A stretch of DNA of 64,000 bases, taken from Dendrocalamus latiflorus (Eukaryota; Streptophyta; Magnoliopsida; Poales; Poaceae). The translations under genes and the position numbers were made by a program. Within the stretch, counting starts at the first letter, position 1. Each line of letters starts with the position of its first letter. Under the pieces are notes generated by a model. The model was given only the letters and a program-made list of their open reading frames with translations, did not search any database and was not told the DNA's origin. Location: NCBI GenBank assembly GCA_017311315.1, contig CM029672.1:7420463-7484462 (forward strand), in the 5' to 3' direction. Positions 52,453 to 63,617 of the stretch are shown here, piece by piece.

Positions 52453-54999
52453 AGAAGTTTCAGTCACTTTTAGTGAGCCTCTATGCGGCTTCAGCATGCA
52501 TTATCTTGCAGCATCGTATCAGATGTCATTGTATATGTATTTGTGTGTGTTTGCCACGATGGCCAAAGTGACGGCAAAATATAGTAGTGGCTTTCACAGT
52601 TTCAGGCATATTATCGATGCCATTAGTATTATCGTATATAAGGGGGAAAAAGAATAAGGCTTCCATTGCCCGTACGGGCACGGAAATGTCTAAATCTCGT
52701 GACCAATCAACTTTTCCAAGATTAAAGAAAGTTGATAGGACTTGCTCAGCAAAGAAAATTTCGCAACCTGCTTCCACGCACTCTCGAGTTGGAATTGCTA
52801 ACCACCCACCCACCAGGCACCAATAGCCGAATCGACCCAACGGTAGCCAATCGATTGCACGCCGCGTCTATCCGTGGAGGGAAGAGCACCGGCGAGTGGG
52901 TGGCGATCGACGACGCAGTACGCGCGATTAATTCCAGCGGGCGCGGTGCTGATCGAGTGACCACCGGACGGCGCGGGACGGACGAGGCGTTCCACTGTAG
53001 GCGAGGCGGCCGTGTCACCGCGCGCGGCGCGGCAGCAAGCAAGCCTGCAGCTTAGAATCGGGGGGGGGGGGGGGGGGGGGGGGTGGCTCGCACGGTTGGG
53101 CATGCGGGGGCGCCTACGGCCGGTAGGTACGCGCGAGCGCCGCCAACCTGGCCGGCATGCTTCAACGCCGCCATGCCATGCCAGCACGACTGGCCTCTGA
53201 TGAGGTCCAGATACAGCCCAAAGAACAATGGGCTGGCACTGTGCCGTGCCGGCTCTAGTTCAGCCTTGTGTACCTGTAGGCAATAGAGGCGGCGGCGACC
53301 ACCATTTTCATTTCGCTTGCGCTATAGTTGTACCATGCACTTGTGTCTTCAGTACCGTTGTCGTCGAGCATTGCTCAGCCACGCCCATGACCGCTGTGGC
53401 TCCTCGCTCGGCCACAACCGCCGTTTTCCTGCCACCTTGGTCAAGCACTGATGCTGTTCCCATCCATCGTGAAGGCGGGAATGGAAGCACGGGTTGGCGC
53501 GAAACCTGTGCACGCCAGCTAGAGCACCCATAATGTGCATTGGGGCCGTAGAGCATACTCTCTTGCTGCTCGGTCTGGAGCTTGAGCTCCCGCAAATGTC
53601 AGACGATGAGGATGCGAGGCAGCGGGCGCTGCAGTGTGAGTAGGGAGGTGGTTGTTTCGGAGTCGGATCCAGATGGCCCAGACTTAGACATGGAGTACTA
53701 GGACACGGTGGACGGGCAGTGGGGGTGATGTGGTGAGGCTAGTGGTGGCTTGTGCGGTAGGGGCGGTGAGGTGGAGGCATGGTGGGGGCGGTGTGGTGGG
53801 AGGCAGCACGGCGGATTTGGCTTTGGTGGCTGGTGGCGATAGGGATAGAAATGGTATGGGGAAGAAGGAAATGGGGAAAAGTACTAGGAGGTCAGGCCGA
53901 TGCATGCTCACGAGAAGAAAAAGGGAGGAGTGAGAAGAGGGGGAAAAGAAAAGGATAGGAGGAAAAAGTTAGATTTGGGAAATGGAGGAAAAAAGGAAAG
54001 GGGAAAAAAGAAAGTTCAAATTGAATTAATTGTATAAAATATGGGCATGTAAATAGTTTAGGGGGAAAGTGGAATTTTTTTATATTTTACAGATACAATT
54101 TTACTGTCTCGTTAAATACCTTACGCCTCAGAGTGGGGTTTCCTAAGTAAGAAAAAGAGTACAACAACATACGTACATACTAAATTCTCCTCAATATCCA
54201 GATCATTTATGCGTTCGAGGTCAGCATACACCTGCATGATCTCAGAATCCTCCAATTGATGCTGCTGTTGCTCTTTAACCAATTCTCAGTCCTTAACGCA
54301 TGTGATTGTCTCCACCATCCTAGGCTTGAGAGACAATCTCCTTTCTTCAATATTCTCTCAACTATGTTGAAATCGCTTTTGAAGAGACAATGGACACCAA
54401 ATTCAGCAGAGCATCCTGTACGAAATGGCACAACACGGAAATATCTACTTGTTATCTTCCATCATTCGAGCAAGTCTATCTTACCTTCGCTAGCAAGATC
54501 AGGATCGGTGTTCGCAAAAATCATGTTTCAGGTAGTAGTTCAACTCAGAGATAGAATTTCACTTAGGGGTCGCCTAAGGTTGAGAGAACGAAGAACTAGA
54601 CTTGCCTTTTAACTTCTTCCACAAGTGGGATGTCAAGCTTGTTTTTCCTTGTTGTGCCTGCTATGAGGCCTCTAATCATGCACTACTGCTAAGCTTGTCA
54701 TGATACAAGCGAAAAATATGAAAATATCCCTTTTCACATGTTCGAAAGCTTCTGAGAAAGTAAGACCAAGGCATTCACCTATTCCCTCCATACTGAGATA
54801 CAAACCTAAAAGGGGACCCTCCCTAGATTTCGTAATCTTATATGCAATTAGACAAATTAAATTTATAACTAAGCAAGAGGTAGGGTAGTAAACACCGGAT
54901 AGAACCTTTGTTGCTTTATAAAAATGTCTTGAAAACTCTAAAAAATAACTACCAATCTATTAATCTGAATTAGTAACTACCAATTCGTTGTTTTGAGAG
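52453..54999. other. Spacer, partly GC-rich, no recognised gene
   Basis: 52800-53560 is GC-rich with frames of 60-130 codons on both strands, none with a known motif. A poly-G tract lies inside. 53690-54060 is G-rich (GTGGGGGCGGTG...). The minus-strand frame 54431-54207 and plus-strand frames to 54888 are not recognised. Confidence 0.35.
53060..53083. repeat. Poly-G tract of 24 bases
   Basis: Twenty-four consecutive G on the plus strand. Shorter runs of 14 G at 49094-49107 and 12 C at 36099-36110 exist elsewhere. Confidence 0.9.
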
Positions 55000-55079
55000 T
55001 TAGCATTGATAAAGATAGATAAAATATGTTCGCAATTTTGTTATGATGTCTTCTAATTACAGTTGTATGTTTTGTAAAC

Positions 55080-56205
55080 ACAATAGGAGGAGTGGTGGCG
55101 GGACGAGCTGGGCCACGAAGATGGCACCGTGGGTAGAGGAGTGGGCGGAGGCACTCCAGGACTTCGTGTAGGAGGCCACTGCGTATGACCCCAGTACGTA
55201 CGATGAGTACCTACACCGGTACGCTCTGTAGACATGCACAAGGCTGGTGTGTGTCGTTGACCATCCCCCTGCTCACGTACCAGCACCAATCGACACGTGC
55301 CCCATGCACTTAGCATGGAACTTCGCCCTCGTGGTAGGTACTCTCATGTTTCGAAGTTTCCAAGTACGGTTACCACAATTACTACTTTGACGCTTTCATG
55401 TACTTCTTGTAGATGGATATCACCGTTGAGATTGTGATAGACACCTAGTTGATCATGGACACGCCCACGGTTTAGAGGTGACGCACGACGAGCTGTTGGG
55501 CATTGTCCATTGGGTCTATAAGAGGGCAACGCGTGCCCTCAACCTCTCGTCGTGCAGGACACTCCCAGAGGTGGCCACATCGACGTGTATGTCGAGACCG
55601 CCATGTCCTGTAGCTCAAGTAGGAGGCTTTGGAGGGCTACGTGCATAGGCCTCGCTGGCGCCTGACCAGGCCAGAGGGTCGGCATGGCCACGTGCCTACC
55701 CTCGGGCACCGATACCGCTGCCGCTGAGCCAGGCTGAAGGATCAGGGTGGGCATGTCTGTACACACCAGTGTTGTCGTCGCCGTCGTCGTTTGTGGACCC
55801 CTACCTGGCATCGGCACGGCAGTACACATTGTTCAGCTAGGATAGGTACAACAGTTGGGGCCATGGCCCACTTGGAATATATGTTTCGTCTCTTAAGGTT
55901 TTTCGCATCGATATATTGTACGAATAACAATACCTGTTCTGCAGGAATGACGCAACGGTCAGGAGTTCACCTATCCCCCATGAGGATCTCTCGGGGGACG
56001 TGAGTGACTTCCTTGTAGAGGATCAGGCAGAGGTCCTTTCTGGGTCACAGCTCAGCAGTGCCCTTGTTCCCACACAGCCACGGCTGCAGTTGACCCCTGA
56101 GGCGTTAGGAGCATGGATCAGCAGACCTCCTGATCGTTTTTCCCTATCGGGGCCAAACCCGACACCCTGCGCCGAGGAAGCCCAAACGGGGCCGTGCGGG
56201 TAGCC
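55080..56205 (+). pseudogene. Possible MULE/plant-mobile-domain-type transposon protein remnant
   Basis: GC-rich stretch with frequent stops. In shifting frames it shows VEEWAEALQDFV, AYDPSTYDEYLHRYA and, later, a Pro-rich tail (LVPTQPRLQLTPEALG). The W...YDP--Y--YL-RY pattern reminds me of the C-terminal part of mobile-domain proteins carried by rice Mutator-like elements. No transposase DDE or zinc motif is visible. Low confidence; it could be another decayed gene. Confidence 0.3.
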
Positions 56206-56659
56206 ACCGACCGGGGGTGGGATGTTGCGACAACGGATGAGGTGCTGCGGGTGGTGTAGCTGGTGGCAAGTAGTGGATCTTCCTTCTACTATGTGTACTT
56301 TTTTGGTTGTGTACATATTTTGCTTTGCCTTCCTTTGTGTACGAATTATCTATTACATCGTAATATCGCTTACCTTTCTACTTACGAATCATTGCTATTT
56401 CAATCGTTTTCACACAATTCTTCAGAAATTTCTCATACTACAATAACGTATGATGATCGCAGAATATTATTGCAAGTCTAGTATGTTTCTGACCATTCAC
56501 AATTTAAGAAAATCACAAATACATGGAACGGCATTGTCTGTCCTTTTATTTAAAAAAGCAACTACAAACATGATTTCTTAAATGTATTACCTATAAAAAT
56601 TACTATTTACTACCCCGCAATTGTTTTCATTGAATTAATACAATAATTATATTATTATT

Positions 56660-56775
56660 TAAAATTAACCAACCGTTGGGCGACTTGGGTTAGTCGCCCA
56701 ACGGTTGGGTGATTTGAACACGTGTCGTCCAACGGTTGGGCAACTAGCCCAAGTCACCCAACCGTGCAGCGACAT
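56660..56775. repeat. Cluster of palindromic CCAACGGTTGG units
   Basis: CCAACCGTTGGGCGACT and AGTCGCCCAACGGTTGG face each other around GGGTT (a 17-base-arm hairpin at 56673-56711). Further units follow: GTCCAACGGTTGGGC and AAGTCACCCAACCGTG. Clusters like this often sit near transposon ends. Confidence 0.7.
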
Positions 56776-58350
56776 GTGGTCAAAATTGCAAAAAAAAAAT
56801 CATAGGTATAATTTTGAATAAAAATGATTATTTTTTAAAAAAAATTCGATGATCATTCATCTCAAAAAATAAATCAAGATCAAGAACTAAGGAAGCTTCT
56901 CCAATGGAGAGATTTTCCCTAAACAAGTTCAACTTACACATACTTTATCCAACAAATTGTTATGTTGCTGATTTGAGTGGCTGTTAAACTATGTGGCTAG
57001 TTCTAGAATATTTGTGATGATTAATAATTAACAATATTGATTATTGATGGTATTTCAAGTGTATGACGTATATGGACTCATGTTAATTAAGTTTGGAAAA
57101 ACTTGTGTCGGAAAAAGATGTTACTTTGGTCTTTGTATGTGGAGGGTAACTCGGAAGCGATCGTATTCTATGACGAGGACCGAAAGATAGCTTGGTGTAA
57201 AGTTATGGTTTAGAGGGTCAAGAATGCTGGAGGAGACAGTTGTGCTTGAGTTAGGGTGCGTGGAGATTAAAGATGGATGATGCGTAGAGCAACGGAGGTG
57301 TGATTCCTGATTCGGATGCTACGACACGTAACAAAAAGTTGAAAGAAGCCCGTGAAAAGGTTTCAGGTTCCTTAATTATTAGAATTGGATAAGAACTCAT
57401 AAATTGGGTCCTAAACTATATTGTACTAGTATTTGAAAAGTGCCAATAAGACACTTTATAGTCTTAAACCTGATGATATAGCAAAAAAATTAGATCAATT
57501 CTGAGACAAATTAGCGCGGTGCGTTTCTATCGTTGGCGTGTTTTCGTGTTCTTCTTGATTTGGTCTGACCTCCTCGTCCATGCGCCGTGGATCAAGCCAC
57601 CGCACGGAGCTGCTCTTTTCCTCCGTCGGCGTGCAAGACGCATCTCTGCGCGGCTGGAAAGAAGCCAGCACGTTGCCGTGTATTTCACTCCATCACGCGG
57701 GCAGTGGTATCATCAAGAAAAATCCAAGGCGTCATCAATAAGCATAGATTGATTTCACACTAAAGTGCCTCGGTCTCCGCACGTGAAGTTGATTCAAGAT
57801 TGAAGAGAGGTCCATCATCAGATTACTTCAACCAGTGCGTGAAAAAAAAGTTAGCCCGTCTCAAGAAGCCGCAACACCATCGAAAGCGGCGGGTTCGGTT
57901 TTCAATATGCTACAGTAACATGTACTGTAGCAGTATCAAAAATATTTTCTTTTTTACTGTTTTTTGTTTGATTGAATAATTAGAAGACAATATATTTAGG
58001 AAAAAGCCTTCACTATAAATTATAATTATTCACCTCTCTAATTGCCATCAACAATCATACGGTAGCAGTTTATTCATAGGTGCCCAGCGCACTCATCTTT
58101 CCGTTAACATAACCATTTCACCAATTTAAATTCAGCTTTTGCTCTTTTAAAAACTCTTCGTGTTGTCTCAAAAGCTTATCTTGTCATGGTAACCTGAACC
58201 TTACACGTAAACTTGATATTTTCTTAAACCTTGCACATAAACTTGATCACCACCTGAAATTTTTGTTATCCAGCATGCATGAATATGCCCAGAACTTTCA
58301 GCTTTCTCCTTGCATGTCACTTCAGCAGTCTCTTCAGAGTTCACACAAAC
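56776..58350. other. Spacer before the copia element
   Basis: No gene seen. 57519-57752 is open (77 codons) and unrecognised; GCAGTGGTATCATCAAG at 57700-57716 faintly resembles a primer-binding site, so the preceding sequence could be an old LTR. I do not call it. Confidence 0.35.
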
Positions 58351-58686
58351 TGTTGGATTATATGTGGGCCAAACCCATATAATAAGAATAATTCCTATTA
58401 AATCTCAAAGGCCTACTTATGCAAAGGAGGCATGCATGTGACCTTTAGTACCATATTGCTAGTTCTAGGAGAGAAAGACCACCTTAAAAGGGATGGTGCA
58501 CTCCTAGCCACTTGAGGCATGTGTGGGAGAGAACTAGAGGATAACACGCGCGCGCTCGCTCGCCTCGCCGGGCCGGGCCGGGCGGGCGGGCGGGCGGGCG
58601 GCGCGGGCGCACGGCACCTGCGTGAATGGTCCGCCAAAATCCGCTCCAGGTGCTTGCGCAGACGCGGCTTCCTTTTGCAGTTTTAT
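58351..58686 (+). repeat. 5' LTR (minimum extent)
   Basis: Matches the 3' copy from TGTTGG to TTTTGCAGTTTTAT. Beyond this the two copies differ completely, so the true LTR end could be here or further right up to the leader. Confidence 0.75.
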
Positions 58687-59162
58687 ATGCGAAAATCAAT
58701 CTAGGGTTTTGCCTCCTCCATCCATTGTGCTGCGCCGTCCCACGTAGTCTACTCCGTCCGCCGGCGTGCACTGTCGTTTCCTTCGAAGTCCTGCACCGGG
58801 AGAGGGCGAATAAGGTTTTTGGGAAGCGCTCTGCGCGACTGCTCGCTGTAGCTCTGGCTCGTCTTCCTCGTCGTTCGGCTTCGGCGAATCGTCATCGACT
58901 TCGTGTCATCCTCACCGTGCCTGCGGCGTCTACATCGGCAAACCGATCAGAACAGAACCATCGGTACGTAACAGTAATGTTCTCCGTATTAGATCTGTTC
59001 ATGTACAGTTTCCTGGTTTACATGTCTAGATCTTTTATGCCTGTGATGGTTCTGTTATTGTGCGTGCATGATGTCATGATTAATTTATGGAATAAATTGA
59101 ACCTACATGTGCTTATATTTTCAACAATCCAAAAACCATATTGTAGGCACTGTGGTTTTACT

Positions 59163-62100
59163 ATGGCTGGATTTGCCGATGCACTGAGGCCGGATAAGTT
59201 CTCCGGTGTGCACTTTAAGAGATGGCAGATCAGGGTCACTCTGTGGCTTACTGCTATGAATGTATTCTGGGTTAGTAATGGCAAGCCTGAAGGTGTTCTT
59301 GATGCTGAAAAGCAGAAAGAATTCGAGACTGCCACTACTCTCTTTGTTGGATGCATTCTTAGTGTTCTTGCTGACCGTCTGTGCGAGGTGTATATGCACA
59401 TGACAGACGCGAAGGAGTTATGGGATGCACTGAATTCCAAATACGGTGCTACTGATGCCAGCAATGACATGTATGTCATGGAGCAATTTCATGACTACAA
59501 GATGGTTGATAACCGTTCTGTAGTAGATCAGGCTCATGAGATACAGGCCATTGCCAAGGAACTCGAACTCCTGAAGTGTGCCTTACCCGACAAGTTTGTG
59601 GCTGGATGTATTATTGCGAAATTACCTTCTTCATGGAGGAATTTCGGAACAGCACTCAAACACAAGAGACAAGAATACTCTGTTGAGAATCTGATTGGGT
59701 CTCTTGAAATTGAGGAGAAAGCTCGGGAAAAGGACGCTGTGTCTAAGGGTGATGGAGGGCAGTCTAGTGCCAATGTGGTACAGAAACCCTCAAGCAAGAA
59801 CAAAGGGAAATTTGTTAAAGCCCAACAGACAACCAACTTCAAGAAGAAGAACAACAACAACAATCAGGATGATAGAACTTGCTTTGTGTGCGGTGAGCCT
59901 GGTCACATGGCCAAGAAGTGCCCACAACGCAAAGGAAAGAAGGCACCTGCAGGACATACTTCTAAGTCTGTCAACGTGACCATTGGCAAGACTGGAGATG
60001 GGACTGGGTATGGTAATTTACCTACTGTTCTTTCAGTTAGTCAATCTACCAATTGGTGGATTGATACAGGAGCTAATGTACATGTGTGTGCTGATATTTC
60101 GTTGTTTTCTTCTTATCAGGTCACCCGAGATTCCTCCGTCCTAATGGGGAATGGGTCACATGCTACTGTTCATGGTGTTGGCACGGTAGATCTGAAGTTT
60201 ACTTCGGGAAAGATCGTGCAGCTGAAGAACGTGCAGCATGTCCCTTCTATAGACAAGAATCTCGTTAGTGGCTCCCGTTTATGTAGAGACGGGCTTAAGT
60301 TGGTATTTGAGTCTAATAAAGTAGTCGTGTCTAAACATGGACATTTTATTGGTAATGGCTATGAGTGCGGAGGCTTGTTCCGCTTTTCCCTATCAGATTT
60401 CTGCAATAAGACTGTAAACCATATTTGTGGCAGTGTGGATGATGAGGCTAATGTTTGGCACTCACGTCTATGTCATATTAATTTTGGTTTGATGTCTCGG
60501 CTTTCCAGTATGAATTTAATTCCAAACGTTTCCATCACCAAAGGTTCTAAATGCCATAGCTGTGTGCAATCAAAGCAACCTCGTAAGCCTCACAAGGCTG
60601 CCGAGGAGAGAAACTTGGCACCACTAGAACTCCTGCATTCAGATCTTTCTGAGATGAATGGCGTGTTGACGAAGGGTGGAAAACGATATTTCATGACATT
60701 GATTGATGATGCAACTAGGTTCTGTTATGTGTATTTATTGAAAACGAAAGATGAGGCTTTAGACTATTTTAAAATCTATAAGGCAGAAGTTGAAAACCAG
60801 TTAAATAGAAAGATAAAAAGACTTAGGTCAGATCGTGGTGGAGAGTATTTCTCAAACGAATTTGACTTATTTTGTGAGGAACATGGCATTATACATGAGA
60901 GGACGCCTCCTTATTCCCCCGAGTCAAATGGGATTGCCGAAAGGAAAAACCGCACGTTGACTGACTTGGTGAATGCCATGTTAGATACTGCGGGATTACC
61001 TAAGGCATGGTGGGGGGAGGCTTTGCTAACGTCTAATCACGTATTAAATAGAGTTCCTAACAGAAATAAGGACAAAACACCATACGAGGTATGGATTGGG
61101 AGAAAACCATCACTTTCTTACTTGCGTACATGGGGGTGCTTGGCGAAAGTTAATGTGCCAATAACTAAGAAACGCAAGCTTGGACCTAAAACTGTGGACT
61201 GCGTTTTTCTGGGATATGCTAATCATAGCATTGCCTATAGATTTTTGATAGTTAAAACTGAGGTACCTGACATGCATGTTGGTACAATTATGGAATCTCG
61301 AGATGCAACATTCTTTGAGAATATTTTTCCTATGAAGGATACACATAACACTACTAGTCAACCTTCTGAAATAATTCCCAGTTCAATCACATCACCTGAA
61401 CCTTTTGAACATACACATGAACTTGTCAATGAGGAGGATGACAGTGGAGCTCCTAGAAGGAGCAAGAGACAAAGGATATTCAAATCCTTTGGTGATGATT
61501 TCACTGTGTACCTTGTGGACGACACTCCCAAGTCTATTTCAGAAGCGTATGCATCCCCTGATGCAGACTACTGTAAGGAGGCTGTCCGTAGTGAAATGGA
61601 TTCCATTATCGCTAATGGAACCTGGGAGCTGACAGATAAACCTTATGGGTGCAAACCTGTAGGGTGCAAGTGGGTGTTCAAAAAGAAGCTTAGGCCTGAT
61701 GGTACTATTGAAAAATATAAGGCTCGGCTTGTTGCCAAGGGCTATACTCAGAAAGAAGGCGAAGATTTCTTTGACACTTACTCACCTGTTGCTAGACTGA
61801 CCACAATTCGAGTACTACTTGCTTTGGCTGCCTCACATGGTCTTCTCGTTCATCAAATGGACGTTAAGACAGCTTTTCTTAACGGAGAGCTGGATGAGGA
61901 AATTTACATGGAACAGCCTGATGGATTTGTAGTAGAAGGTCAAAAAGGCAAGGTGTTAAAACTGTTGAAATCTTTGTATGGTCTGAAACAAGCCCCTAAG
62001 CAGTGGCATGAGAAGTTCGATAGAACACTGACATCTGCAGGCTTTGCTGTCAATGAGGCAGATAAATGTGTATACTATCGTTATGGTGGGGGTGAGGGAG

Positions 62101-63065
62101 TTATTCTATGTTTGTATGTGGATGACATCTTGATTTTTGGGACAAACATTAGTGTGATAAATGAGGTCAAATCATACTTGTCTCAAAACTTTGATATGAA
62201 AGATCTGGGTGTGGCTGATGTTATTCTAAACATTAAATTGGTTAGAGGTGAGGATGGGATTACACTCTTGCAATCTCATTATGTGGAAAAGGTCTTGAGC
62301 CGTTTTGGCTTTTCTGACAGCAAGCCTTCTCCAACACCTTATGATCCTAGCGTGTTACTTCGTAAGAATAAGAAAATTGCTAGGAATCAGCTGGAATACT
62401 CCCAGATAATTGGCTCACTAATGTACCTAGCTAGTGCAACAAGGCCAGACATCTCCTTTGCTGTGAGCAAATTGAGTCGGTTTACATCTAACCCAGGAGA
62501 TGATCACTGGAAGGCGCTTGAGCGAGTGTTGCGCTATCTGAAAGGTACCTCGAACTTTGGACTTCACTATACTGGGTACCCGTCGGTGCTGGAGGGTTAC
62601 AGTGATTCCAACTGGATCTCTGATGCTGATGAGATCAAAGCCACTAGTGGATATGTTTTCACTATTGGTGGTGGTGCTGTTTCATGGAGGTCTTGCAAAC
62701 AGACCATTTTGACGATGTCAACCATGGAAGCAGAGCTTGCGGCACTAGACACTGCTATTGTTGAGGCAGAATGGCTACGAGATCTATTGATGGATCTACC
62801 TACGGTGGAAAAGCCAGTGCCAGTTATCCTTATGAACTGTGATAATCAAACCGTTATCGCTAAAGTGAACAGTTCTAAGGATAATATGAAATCGTCTAGG
62901 CATGTTAAGAGACGATTGAAGTCTGTCAGGAAATTGAGAAACTCCGGAGTTATAACCTTGGATTACATCCAAACAGATAAAAACCTGGCAGATCCCTTTA
63001 CAAAGGGACTATCACGGAATGTGATAGATAGTGCATCGAAGGAGATGGGTATGAGACCCATGTGA
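59163..63065 (+). CDS. Ty1-copia Gag-Pol polyprotein, 1,300 residues
   Basis: Starts MAGFADALRPDKFSG; an open frame extends further left through the LTR, but this ATG gives the normal Gag N-terminus. Order: Gag UBN2-type domain (ELWDALNSKYG, LPSSWRNFGTALKH), zinc knuckle CFVCGEPGHMAKKC (Cys at 240), aspartic protease WWIDTGANVHVC (Asp301), integrase zinc region (WHSRLCHINFG, CHSCVQSKQP), integrase core (LLHSDLSEMNG, RSDRGGEYFSNEF, PPYSPESNGIAERKNRT), reverse transcriptase (KWVFKKKLRPDGT, QMDVKTAFLNGELDEEIYM, LYGLKQAPKQWHEKFD, LYVDDILIFG with Asp987-988), RNase H (SDSNWISDADEIKATSGYVF, MSTMEAELAALDTA, DPFTKGLS). It has no stop or shift, so it could still be active, perhaps at the level of its proteins. 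Confidence 0.95.
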   Translation: MAGFADALRPDKFSGVHFKRWQIRVTLWLTAMNVFWVSNGKPEGVLDAEKQKEFETATTLFVGCILSVLADRLCEVYMHMTDAKELWDALNSKYGATDASNDMYVMEQFHDYKMVDNRSVVDQAHEIQAIAKELELLKCALPDKFVAGCIIAKLPSSWRNFGTALKHKRQEYSVENLIGSLEIEEKAREKDAVSKGDGGQSSANVVQKPSSKNKGKFVKAQQTTNFKKKNNNNNQDDRTCFVCGEPGHMAKKCPQRKGKKAPAGHTSKSVNVTIGKTGDGTGYGNLPTVLSVSQSTNWWIDTGANVHVCADISLFSSYQVTRDSSVLMGNGSHATVHGVGTVDLKFTSGKIVQLKNVQHVPSIDKNLVSGSRLCRDGLKLVFESNKVVVSKHGHFIGNGYECGGLFRFSLSDFCNKTVNHICGSVDDEANVWHSRLCHINFGLMSRLSSMNLIPNVSITKGSKCHSCVQSKQPRKPHKAAEERNLAPLELLHSDLSEMNGVLTKGGKRYFMTLIDDATRFCYVYLLKTKDEALDYFKIYKAEVENQLNRKIKRLRSDRGGEYFSNEFDLFCEEHGIIHERTPPYSPESNGIAERKNRTLTDLVNAMLDTAGLPKAWWGEALLTSNHVLNRVPNRNKDKTPYEVWIGRKPSLSYLRTWGCLAKVNVPITKKRKLGPKTVDCVFLGYANHSIAYRFLIVKTEVPDMHVGTIMESRDATFFENIFPMKDTHNTTSQPSEIIPSSITSPEPFEHTHELVNEEDDSGAPRRSKRQRIFKSFGDDFTVYLVDDTPKSISEAYASPDADYCKEAVRSEMDSIIANGTWELTDKPYGCKPVGCKWVFKKKLRPDGTIEKYKARLVAKGYTQKEGEDFFDTYSPVARLTTIRVLLALAASHGLLVHQMDVKTAFLNGELDEEIYMEQPDGFVVEGQKGKVLKLLKSLYGLKQAPKQWHEKFDRTLTSAGFAVNEADKCVYYRYGGGEGVILCLYVDDILIFGTNISVINEVKSYLSQNFDMKDLGVADVILNIKLVRGEDGITLLQSHYVEKVLSRFGFSDSKPSPTPYDPSVLLRKNKKIARNQLEYSQIIGSLMYLASATRPDISFAVSKLSRFTSNPGDDHWKALERVLRYLKGTSNFGLHYTGYPSVLEGYSDSNWISDADEIKATSGYVFTIGGGAVSWRSCKQTILTMSTMEAELAALDTAIVEAEWLRDLLMDLPTVEKPVPVILMNCDNQTVIAKVNSSKDNMKSSRHVKRRLKSVRKLRNSGVITLDYIQTDKNLADPFTKGLSRNVIDSASKEMGMRPM

Positions 63066-63617
63066 GTTATCTATGGTAGTAACCCAACCTATGTGATCGG
63101 AGATCCCGTGAATTAGGATCTGGGAAAAACAAGCCATTAGTTAACTGGAGGAGAGTAATTTCAACCCTCTCTATGTGAAGATGCAATACTCTCAGAAACT
63201 GCAAGGCAGGTTGACTAAGGTCTTAATGTGTTCCATTGGCTTTTAGAAGCGAAGACGCTATCCTGCAGAGCGTTCTTGAAAGAACACACCTATATGAGCC
63301 CGACTGTTAGTCGCAGTCTATGAAGATCTTGGGTAATCTCCTACTAAGCTCATGAAGAGACCAAGGAGTATGACTTATACGCTCCAACCGAGGGGTAGCC
63401 TACTAGCGGCCTAGTATCAGTTAAGTCTTTAAGTGAAGCTTGCTTGCACCAAACTTGCAATTCAAGGCATAGTCCATTGTTCAAGTTGTGAGTAAGTGTA
63501 GCTTGGAGTTCTAGGTGGATGTTCAACCTTAATCGGTCTCCATCGAAATACTGATATATAAACAGTACATTGGAATTCAGGCAAATCTCTGTGGGACTTT
63601 GAGATCTGGTGGGGGAT
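63066..63617 (+). other. Copia 3' leader region and polypurine tract
   Basis: Non-coding between the stop codon and the 3' LTR. GGTGGGGGAT directly before TGTTGG (63608-63617) is the polypurine tract that primes plus-strand DNA synthesis. Confidence 0.75.

Noticed and set aside
52798..53187. 129-codon Arg/Pro-rich minus-strand frame
   Set aside because: GC composition and a poly-G tract account for it; no domain.
58626..59162. Open frame extending Gag-Pol upstream to 58626
   Set aside because: It begins inside the LTR; the ATG at 59163 gives the standard copia Gag N-terminus.
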